From contig CANMQI010000002.1 in assembly GCA_947499955.1 (NCBI GenBank), positions 434,001 to 498,000 of the forward strand: a DNA stretch of 64,000 nucleotides. Reading direction: 5' to 3'. Positions within the stretch are counted from its first letter, which is position 1, and each line of letters begins with the position of its first letter. The notes under the pieces are model-generated. The model did not search any database. It had not been told where the DNA came from and was given only the letters and a program-made list of their open reading frames with translations. This document shows positions 57,884 to 64,000 of this stretch, piece by piece. The translations under genes and the position numbers were made by a program. Source of the stretch: an uncultured Granulosicoccus sp. (GTDB lineage Bacteria > Pseudomonadota > Gammaproteobacteria > Granulosicoccales > Granulosicoccaceae).

Positions 57884-58789
57884 TCAGCCTTGTTTGATAT
57901 CGACGATGGCGCCGCGATGCTGTACGACAAGGCTGGCACATTCATGACCGGCCAGAGCCGCTTCCTGTGGTGTGGCACCATCGAGTAGACGCGCCAGATA
58001 GGCACCGTTGAAGCTGTCGCCGGCGGCGGTACTGTCCACGACCTTGTCCACAGGAGAGCAGGCCGGTGAGCTGGCCGGGTCGCCCAGATCCAGAGGACCG
58101 CTGGCGCCACGCTTCAGGGCACCACGCGTCAGGCCGTACTGTTGCAGGCGATGCAACGCCGCATCCTCGTCAACGTCGTTGAACAGGTCCATTTCATCGT
58201 CAATCGATGGCATGGCGATATCGCACTGGCGCCAGGCCTCGGCAATGTACTGTTGTGCTTCAGCCTGTGAGGTCCACAGTCTCGGTCGGTAGTTGGAATC
58301 GAAGGCGACCTGCTTGCCGGGCATGGAGCGAAACTCCATCAGCAGTGCCAGAAATCTGTCTCGCGCCTCTGGCGGCAATATGGCCAGAGTGATGGCCGAG
58401 TAATAGAGCACATCGAAATCGCGCAGGTCCTCAAGGGTTGGTCCGGTCGCTTCGCTGAACAGCAATCGAGCCGCAGCCTGATCCCGCCAGTAGGTGAAAC
58501 TGCGTTCACCGTTGGCATCGGTAGTGATGGCGTAGAGCCCCGGGACTCGATCGGGGGTGCGTGGGATGCCGCTGACGTCAATCTGTTCGTCGGCAATTCG
58601 CTCGACAATCTGATCCGAAAATCTGTCGGTTCCCAGCACGGTGAGGTAGGACACCTCATGGCTGTCAACCGTGCGCTTCAGATAGACCGCGGTGTTGAAG
58701 GTATCGCCTGCGACGCCCACCAGCGCCTCCTTGCTGTCACCTGTCAGTGACAACTCGATCATGACTTCACCGATGCAGGCAATCTTCAT
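57884..58789 (-). CDS. kdgK: 2-keto-3-deoxygluconate kinase (PfkB family)
   Basis: 301 residues. Begins MKIACIGEVMIEL; the PfkB C-terminal signature VDSTAAGDSFNGAYLA holds the catalytic Asp, and the middle ANGERSFTYWRDQAAARLL is characteristic of KdgK. It makes KDPG from KDG for the Entner-Doudoroff route. GGAGAG eight bases upstream fixes the ATG. It follows the sugar ABC transporter genes but has a possible own promoter. Confidence 0.9.
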   Translation of the reverse strand: MKIACIGEVMIELSLTGDSKEALVGVAGDTFNTAVYLKRTVDSHEVSYLTVLGTDRFSDQIVERIADEQIDVSGIPRTPDRVPGLYAITTDANGERSFTYWRDQAAARLLFSEATGPTLEDLRDFDVLYYSAITLAILPPEARDRFLALLMEFRSMPGKQVAFDSNYRPRLWTSQAEAQQYIAEAWRQCDIAMPSIDDEMDLFNDVDEDAALHRLQQYGLTRGALKRGASGPLDLGDPASSPACSPVDKVVDSTAAGDSFNGAYLARLLDGATPQEAALAGHECASLVVQHRGAIVDIKQG

Positions 58790-58965
58790 GACTGACTCTC
58801 CAGGCAAGCGGCGACAATCATCAACGAGGTGCCACGCCGGTTGGTGAAGAGAAGAGGGCCGTGATTTTCGCAGTCTGTGGTTGCCATGGGGTACCTGGGG
58901 CTGATAACGGGTGGACAGGACTATTCCATGGTGGAGTATGCCCTGCAATGATCGAAACCAGCATC

Positions 58966-59000
58966 ATTATAAGGCGTCAGGGCATCTGGTATGTCAGATG
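58966..59000 (-). promoter_or_regulatory. Possible kdgK promoter with inverted repeat
   Basis: A perfect TATAAT (58971-58966, minus strand) lies about 180 bp before the kdgK start. Upstream of it, CATCTG-N6-CAGATG (58983-59000) is a perfect inverted repeat where the -35 should be; no good -35 is seen at standard spacing. It could be an operator for the LacI-type regulator or another protein. Confidence 0.4.
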
Positions 59001-59045
59001 ATTTCTGTCGCCATTATCGGGCTGTCCCCTGAACGGGGTCATGAG

Positions 59046-59078
59046 GTTCTGCCTCCGCCCCACTCGCGGAGGCAGAAC
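59046..59078 (-). terminator. Strong 13-bp stem-loop after the sugar-binding protein gene
   Basis: GTTCTGCCTCCGC pairs perfectly with GCGGAGGCAGAAC around a seven-base loop. No T-tract follows. Such stems after binding-protein genes often protect the 5' message and give the binding protein higher yield than downstream genes; termination is the alternative. Confidence 0.6.
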
Positions 59079-59131
59079 GGGTTCGACGCTACTTCAGAGC
59101 ACTGACGAAGAGCGCTGGCACAGAGCAGAGC

Positions 59132-60241
59132 TCATTCACCTTTCCAGATCTTCAGATAGGCTTCCTTGTAGCCATTATCCGGATCAAAACGGTTCTCCGG
59201 ACCCCCATCGAATTCGATGTTGTCGGTGGTCACGACATGCAACGGTGAGACGTAGCCGGACCAGGGCTCTCCTGCCAGGGCGCGATTCATCTCGTCCACC
59301 AGCTGCCAGCCTTGCAGAGTCAGAGGTTCGGCGACGGTGACTTGCTGAAACTGCTTGCTGCGGATGCGCTGATAGGCCGATTCAGAGCCATCACCTGCCG
59401 ACACGTTGACCGGAGCGCCATCACCCTTGATACCGGCGGCGGCCAGCGAAGGTCCCATGAAGTCGAAATAAAGATCGTTGATGGCCAGAGAGTGCGTCCA
59501 TTTGGCGCCGTATCGCTGCAGCAGCGAGGTGGTCAGCTGAGGCATGCGCTGAGAGGTCTCGGCGATCGGGGTGTCGACGTATTCCAGTACGGTGCCGCCC
59601 AGTTCCTCGATGACCTCCTTCATCTTGTCAGCCTTGTCGATGGCGATCTGATAAGTGGAGTCGGTGAAGATGATGACGCCCGGTTTGCCATCGGCATCGG
59701 CAAATGCCCACTTGGCAGCGGCTTCGGAGACCAGCATGGGGTCTGTGGTGACATTGGCGAAAATGCCGACATCATCCATGGGGCCGATGGCGGCGCCTGC
59801 ATGCCAGGAGACGAGGGGGATACCGGCGTCGGCCGCGGCCTGCATGCCCTGAGCCTGCTCTTTCGAGTCGAAACCGTTGATGATGATGCCATCGGGTTTC
59901 AACGCCAGAGCCTGTCCCATGGCCGAGGTGCGACCGGAAATGGTTCCAGCACCATCCAATACACGCACTGTCCAGCCGATCTGCTCGGCAGCCTCTTCCA
60001 TGCCTGAGGTGGCGCCCAGTATGCCGCCGTTCTTCAAGTCACCTGCCAACACCACGATGGTCTTGTCGGATGGGGTCTTGGGGCCGCTGGTCGGGCCGTC
60101 CCAGGTCTCGACCTTGGCAGCATACAGATTGACGAATTTCATGGCCTCATCCATGGCATCGGCCTGGACTGAGGCGCTCAGCAGCGTGCAGGCAACGGCA
60201 CTGCCCGCCAGCGTGGTTTTCAGCAGGGTGTTTCTGTTCAT
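59132..60241 (-). CDS. Sugar ABC transporter periplasmic binding protein
   Basis: 369 residues with a signal peptide ending at VQADA. Type I periplasmic-binding fold of the ribose-binding family (GDLKNGGILGATSGMEEAAEQIGW, DGIIINGFDSKEQAQGMQAAADAGIPLVSWH). Ligand unknown; sugar or sugar acid is likely given the adjoining KDG kinase. It lies 119 bp after the permease gene. Confidence 0.92.
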   Translation of the reverse strand: MNRNTLLKTTLAGSAVACTLLSASVQADAMDEAMKFVNLYAAKVETWDGPTSGPKTPSDKTIVVLAGDLKNGGILGATSGMEEAAEQIGWTVRVLDGAGTISGRTSAMGQALALKPDGIIINGFDSKEQAQGMQAAADAGIPLVSWHAGAAIGPMDDVGIFANVTTDPMLVSEAAAKWAFADADGKPGVIIFTDSTYQIAIDKADKMKEVIEELGGTVLEYVDTPIAETSQRMPQLTTSLLQRYGAKWTHSLAINDLYFDFMGPSLAAAGIKGDGAPVNVSAGDGSESAYQRIRSKQFQQVTVAEPLTLQGWQLVDEMNRALAGEPWSGYVSPLHVVTTDNIEFDGGPENRFDPDNGYKEAYLKIWKGE

Positions 60242-60360
60242 CTCTCTTCCTCGTGGTGATACTGCGATGGTGTGGTGCTACTGCGTGTCTTTGCCGATTG
60301 ACCGGGAATCGGCTGCATCACGCTGGTGGATACAAGCCGGGTGTGCCGTAACGCCGATGC

Positions 60361-61434
60361 TCAGGGTTGTGGAGATGGCGTGTCGCCAGTGGGGGCAGGA
60401 TGCGCGCTGCGCACGGTCTTGATGACGCCGCCGCGTTTTCTCTGGGCGTAGCCGGCAATGCCGATAGCCACCAGCAAGGTGACGCCATTGAACAGGGGTT
60501 CTACCCAGAAGGAGCCTCCGAACTGCTGGATGCCGGAGATACCGACGGCGAGAATGATGACGCCGATCAACGTGCCCCAGACATTGACCCGTCCCGGTTT
60601 GATGGTGGTCGAGCCCAGAAAGGCGCCCACCAGTGCGGGGAGCAGGTACTCCAGACCGACGCTGGCCTGGCCGATGCGAAGCTTGCTGGCCAGCAGGATG
60701 CCTGCCAGTGCAGTCAGAGTGCCGGAGGCAATGAACGCTCCCATGACATAGCGTGGAACAGGGATGCCATTGAGCGAGGCGGCTGTCGGGTTGGCACCGA
60801 TGGCATACATGTATCGACCAATGGGCAGGTACTCCAGTATCAGCCAGAGCGCAATGGCGATGGCCAGTACATAGAAGCCGGTGATGGGCAGACCGAACAC
60901 GAAGGTGGAATTCAGGGCATAGAACCCATCGGGTAGCATGGCGACGATCTGCCGTCCGCCCGAATGCCACAGAGCCAGCGCATACAGCACGGTGCCGGTG
61001 CCCAGAGTCGCGATGAAGCTGTCGATACGCGCAACTTCCACCAACAGGCCATTGAGCAGACCGGACAGCGCACCCATGGCCAGTACGATCAGACAGGCGA
61101 CCGGCCAGGGGATACCGAGAGTCTGCAGGCTGATGGCCAGAATATGCCACAGCACGATGCCATAACCGACCGTCAGGTCTATCTTGCCAGTGACCATCGG
61201 AATGGTTGCCGCCAGTGACAGGATTGCAATAATGGCCTTGTCGGACACGATCGAGCGCAGGTTCAGCAGTGTCGGAAAGGTATCCGGTAGCAGAATGGTG
61301 AACAACAGGATCAGTATGATCGTCAGTATCACCAGCCCGTAGACCGGTGCCAGACGGGCCAGTTTGCCGCCCAACGACAAGCCCTGTATCTCGTCCCTTG
61401 TCGGTTCGAGTGCGGATGCCTTGATAGAGTTCAT
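60361..61434 (-). CDS. Sugar ABC transporter permease (RbsC-like)
   Basis: 357 residues with about ten membrane helices and the branched-chain/ribose permease (BPD_transp_2) core GALSGLLNGLLVEVARIDSFIATLGT and ASLNGIPVPRYVMGAFIASG. One gene, so it probably forms a homodimer. Start overlaps the ATPase stop by four bases (ATGA). Confidence 0.93.
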   Translation of the reverse strand: MNSIKASALEPTRDEIQGLSLGGKLARLAPVYGLVILTIILILLFTILLPDTFPTLLNLRSIVSDKAIIAILSLAATIPMVTGKIDLTVGYGIVLWHILAISLQTLGIPWPVACLIVLAMGALSGLLNGLLVEVARIDSFIATLGTGTVLYALALWHSGGRQIVAMLPDGFYALNSTFVFGLPITGFYVLAIAIALWLILEYLPIGRYMYAIGANPTAASLNGIPVPRYVMGAFIASGTLTALAGILLASKLRIGQASVGLEYLLPALVGAFLGSTTIKPGRVNVWGTLIGVIILAVGISGIQQFGGSFWVEPLFNGVTLLVAIGIAGYAQRKRGGVIKTVRSAHPAPTGDTPSPQP

Positions 61435-62954
61435 GCCTGTGCCTGATAATCACTGGCCGAAGCCGCCTGTACGAGCGCTTCGGTGGTCAACTGGATGCCC
61501 TGCAACTCCTGGATGCACAGGCCGCGGTTGAAGATGATGGCGCGATTGCAGATCGTGGCCACCTCTTCGAAATCGGTGGAAATGACAATGACCGGCACGC
61601 CGCTCACCACCATTTCGTTGAGCAGGGTGTAGATCTCGGCCTTGGCGCCGACATCTACACCGGCTGTCGGGTCCTCGGCGATCAGCACCTTGTTATTGGT
61701 GGTCAGCCAACGACCGACGATGACCTTCTGCTGGTTGCCTCCGGACAGCGCATCGATAGGCAGGTCGGGATTGTTCGGGCGCAGGCCGACATCCACGCCA
61801 GCCTCGATGGCCTTGCGACGTTCCCGGCCGCGGGTCATGAACGAGAACAGGCCACGGCCCAGTGCGCCCGGGTTCAGATAGAGGTTCTCGCGAATGCTCA
61901 TGCCGGTGGCAACCGATTCCACCACGCGGTCTCGTGGAATCAGACCGATCCCTCGGCGCATGGCATCCTGCGGCGACTGAGGCTTGAAGGCCGTACCCTC
62001 CAGTGTGATTTCCCCTTCGAAGTCGACGGTGCCAAACAGGCAGCGGCCGATATCTTCCTGACCAGCGCCACGCAAACCGACAAGCCCCAGCACCTCACCG
62101 TTATTGACGTCCAGCGAGATCGGGCCGGTATGTTCGGTGCACAGGTTGCGGATACTGAGCAGCGGGGTGCGTTCGGTAGGTGCCAGTTTGTCGAAGGTCT
62201 TGGGTTTGCTGCCGACGATCAGGTCCACCAGCTCCTCCGGGGACGTGTGCGCCACCGAGCGGACCCCGACAGTCTCTCCATCACGCAGTACCACCACGCG
62301 ATCGGATAGCTGGAACACCTCATCGAGCCGGTGCGACACGTAGATCATGCCGACGCCATCGTCCCGCAGATTCTGCAGCACGGAGAACAGCTTTTCCACA
62401 TCATTGGCCGGCAGGCTGGCGGTGGGTTCATCGAGTACCAGAAAATCGCAGTCCACTGCCAGCGCGCGGGCGATGGCTACCAGGGATTTCTCCGCCCGGG
62501 TCAGACGACTGACCCGCATGCTGGGGCTGAAGTCGCAGCCGACACGTTGCAGCGCCTTTGTCGTATGCCGCTCACAGGCCTTCCAGTCGATGAGCCTGCC
62601 TCGACGCTTATAGCCCTGAGCCAGCGCCATGTTCTCGGCAATGCTCATCCATTCGATCAGCCCCAGATCCTGATGGATGAACGCCACTGCCTGGCGTACC
62701 TGGGTGCTGCCGGGGGTGTGTCGATAGGGCGTGCGATCAATGACCACAGTGCCACTATCGGGCGTGTGAATACCGCCGAGAATCTTGATGAGTGTGGACT
62801 TGCCGGCGCCGTTTTCCCCCAGCAGTGCCACGATTTCACCTCGCCCGACATTCATGGTGACATTGTTCAGGGCCAGCGTACCGCCGAAGCGCTTGGTAAT
62901 CTGGTGAAAGAACAGCCCGTTGGGCAGGGCAGGTGGCGGGACTTCTACTTCCAT
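61431..62954 (-). CDS. Sugar ABC transporter ATPase (RbsA-like, duplicated)
   Basis: 507 residues with two nucleotide-binding domains. The first has Walker A GENGAGKSTLIK, LSxGQ-like RLTRAEKSLVAIA (degenerate) and Walker B FLVLDEPTAS; the second has LVGLRGAGQED in place of Walker A, signature ALSGGNQQK and a Walker B ending VLIAEDPTAGVD. This asymmetry is normal for the ribose-type family. First gene of the leftward operon. Confidence 0.94.
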   Translation of the reverse strand: MEVEVPPPALPNGLFFHQITKRFGGTLALNNVTMNVGRGEIVALLGENGAGKSTLIKILGGIHTPDSGTVVIDRTPYRHTPGSTQVRQAVAFIHQDLGLIEWMSIAENMALAQGYKRRGRLIDWKACERHTTKALQRVGCDFSPSMRVSRLTRAEKSLVAIARALAVDCDFLVLDEPTASLPANDVEKLFSVLQNLRDDGVGMIYVSHRLDEVFQLSDRVVVLRDGETVGVRSVAHTSPEELVDLIVGSKPKTFDKLAPTERTPLLSIRNLCTEHTGPISLDVNNGEVLGLVGLRGAGQEDIGRCLFGTVDFEGEITLEGTAFKPQSPQDAMRRGIGLIPRDRVVESVATGMSIRENLYLNPGALGRGLFSFMTRGRERRKAIEAGVDVGLRPNNPDLPIDALSGGNQQKVIVGRWLTTNNKVLIAEDPTAGVDVGAKAEIYTLLNEMVVSGVPVIVISTDFEEVATICNRAIIFNRGLCIQELQGIQLTTEALVQAASASDYQAQA

Positions 62955-63012
62955 GTTGTCTCGGCCTGTCTGAAGCTTGAAAAAATCACGGTGGACGCAG
63001 TCATTCTGGTTG

Positions 63013-63030
63013 CGTTATCGGTAACGTTAC
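63013..63030. promoter_or_regulatory. Candidate LacI-family operator
   Basis: Between the divergent ATPase and LacI genes lie overlapping palindromes with central CG: CGTTATCGGTAACG (63013-63026, imperfect) and GTAACGTTAC (63021-63030, perfect). LacI-family operators typically have this central CpG form. The adjacent regulator is the obvious candidate to bind it. Confidence 0.55.
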
Positions 63031-63063
63031 GGGCAGAATAGAACCACAAGATGAACCGTGTCA

Positions 63064-64000
63064 ATGGCAAAAAGCAGCTCAGGGTCAAAAGGAAAGGTCG
63101 TTTCACTGACCGAAATTGCGTTGGAGGCCGAGGTCTCGCGCATGACGGCTTCGCGCGTCCTGCGTGGCGCCGATGGCTACTCGGAAGCCACACGAGACAA
63201 GGTGCTGGCGGTGGCAGAACGCCTGGGCTATGTGCCCAACCGCATTGCCGCGGCCCTGGGGTCCGATACGGCGACCAGCCTGGTGGCCATTGCCTTGCCG
63301 ACCATCGGTCGAGAGCTCTATAACCAGATTCTCGAAGGTCTGGAGAGCAAGCTGACTTCCATGGGCTACCAACCCATCGTGGGTGTGGTGGGCTATGACG
63401 ATGAGGCTGAATACCAGTGGTTGAATTCTGCACTGGCATGGCGGCCCTGCGCCTTGGTGGTGGCTGGCAGAGTGCGTAGCCAGCGAAATTGCAGTCTGCT
63501 GCAGAGCCTCAGCATTCCGGTGGTGGAGCTCTGGAACCTGGGCCGTGATGACAAGGCTCGGAAGCGATCCGACCCCTTGCGTGTCGGGCTCGACCATCAT
63601 GCGGTGGGTGTGCAGATGGGGGAATATCTGCGTAGCCGCTACCGGGGCAAGGCAGGCTATGTCGGGGTCAAGGTTGGTGGACATGCACTGGGAGCCGACA
63701 GGCTGGACGGTTTCGAGAAGGGCTATGGCCAGAAAGTGCAGACATTGCTACTCAAGGACCGCTCCTCGTTCTACGCCGGATACTACGGAACCGAGCAGTT
63801 GCTGTCGGCCGAACCGGACCTGCGCGTGCTCTATTATCTGGATGACAACATGGCCGTGGGCGGCCTGATGTTCTGTCAGCAGAAGGGCGTCAAGATTCCC
63901 GGAGATGTGGCCATCGCCGGATTTGGTGGCCTGGATGTGGGTTCGATTCTGCCGTCGCAATTGACCACCACGAATGTGCGACGACTCAAGGTCGGCAAAC
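63064..64000 (+). CDS. LacI-family transcriptional regulator, C-terminus cut off
   Basis: 312 codons are present and the frame runs off the window edge, so no stop is seen. N-terminal helix-turn-helix VSLTEIALEAEVSRMTASRVLR with hinge YVPNRIAAALGS, then the sugar-binding-like domain (VAIALPTIGRELYNQILEGLESKL, LYYLDDNMAVGGLMF, IAGFGGLDVGS). The layout resembles the GntR gluconate repressor subgroup. Divergent from the ABC operon, it probably represses it in the absence of the sugar. No good ribosome-binding site is seen, so the start is tentative. Confidence 0.88.
   Translation, partial: MAKSSSGSKGKVVSLTEIALEAEVSRMTASRVLRGADGYSEATRDKVLAVAERLGYVPNRIAAALGSDTATSLVAIALPTIGRELYNQILEGLESKLTSMGYQPIVGVVGYDDEAEYQWLNSALAWRPCALVVAGRVRSQRNCSLLQSLSIPVVELWNLGRDDKARKRSDPLRVGLDHHAVGVQMGEYLRSRYRGKAGYVGVKVGGHALGADRLDGFEKGYGQKVQTLLLKDRSSFYAGYYGTEQLLSAEPDLRVLYYLDDNMAVGGLMFCQQKGVKIPGDVAIAGFGGLDVGSILPSQLTTTNVRRLKVGK

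Larger units (their letters stand above)
58790..59131. other. Intergenic region between kdgK and the sugar-binding protein gene
   Basis: 342 bp, both flanking genes leftward. It holds the strong hairpin at 59046-59078, a smaller CCCC-TGAA-CGGGG hairpin next to it, and the possible kdgK promoter. No gene. Confidence 0.5.

Overview
The window looks like ordinary chromosome from a free-living, Gram-negative gammaproteobacterium of moderately high GC content (estimated by eye, near 58-60%). The evidence is type II secretion genes, the pilT/pilU retraction ATPases beside yggS-proC-yggT (the Pseudomonas-like arrangement), an OxyR with Cys199 and Cys208, a LexA-type SOS box, a Fur box, outer-membrane-type lipoproteins and a GlyGly-CTERM protein. 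A marine member of the Chromatiales/Granulosicoccus neighbourhood would fit the gene content, but that is a guess. I see no rRNA, tRNA, IS element, prophage or CRISPR array. 54 coding regions are called, two of them cut by the window edges.

Layout. 0-11 kb: a GMC oxidoreductase (cut by the left edge), a LysR regulator with adenine deaminase, a lipoprotein alkaline phosphatase, a CHASE-domain histidine kinase, and an acyl-CoA ligase coupled to a DUF4091-like secreted protein. 11-20 kb: a chemoreceptor, an Slp lipoprotein, a small secreted serine protease, a two-gene DNA-repair-type radical SAM operon under a LexA box, serine dehydratase and a membrane protein. 20-25 kb: an oxidative-stress cluster (peroxiredoxin, catalase, OxyR) with an OxyR-type site between the divergent genes, then PPK2 and a small unknown gene. 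25-32 kb: gspC-D-E-F and an HU protein with a histone-H1-like Lys/Ala tail. 32-38 kb: yggT, proC, transaldolase, yggS, and divergent pilT-pilU.

38-46 kb is carbohydrate-oriented: a galacturonokinase-like GHMP kinase overlapping a sugar nucleotidyltransferase, an exostosin-type glycosyltransferase, a secreted DUF5060 glycoside-hydrolase-like protein, a kelch protein with a GlyGly-CTERM sorting tail, and a FucU/RbsD mutarotase. 46-51 kb: thymidine kinase, a Cys-rich DUF2325 gene and an unknown Cys-rich gene behind a strong promoter with a Fur box, a GNAT acetyltransferase, a DUF1801 protein and a cytidylate-kinase-like protein. 51-56 kb: a branched-chain 2-oxoacid dehydrogenase operon (E1alpha-E1beta-E2, no E3), a cyclic-nucleotide-binding protein and an SMR exporter. 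56-64 kb: a sugar ABC transporter (ATPase, permease, binding protein), KDG kinase and a stray cobQ, with a divergent LacI regulator running off the right edge.

The most interesting points are (i) the LexA-box promoter of the radical SAM pair, which also argues for a later start codon; (ii) the Fur-box promoter of the two Cys-rich unknown genes with several Cys-Pro motifs, a candidate undescribed iron- or heme-linked system; (iii) the galacturonokinase-like/nucleotidyltransferase pair; and (iv) twin 12-bp palindromes on the promoter of the H1-tailed HU gene.
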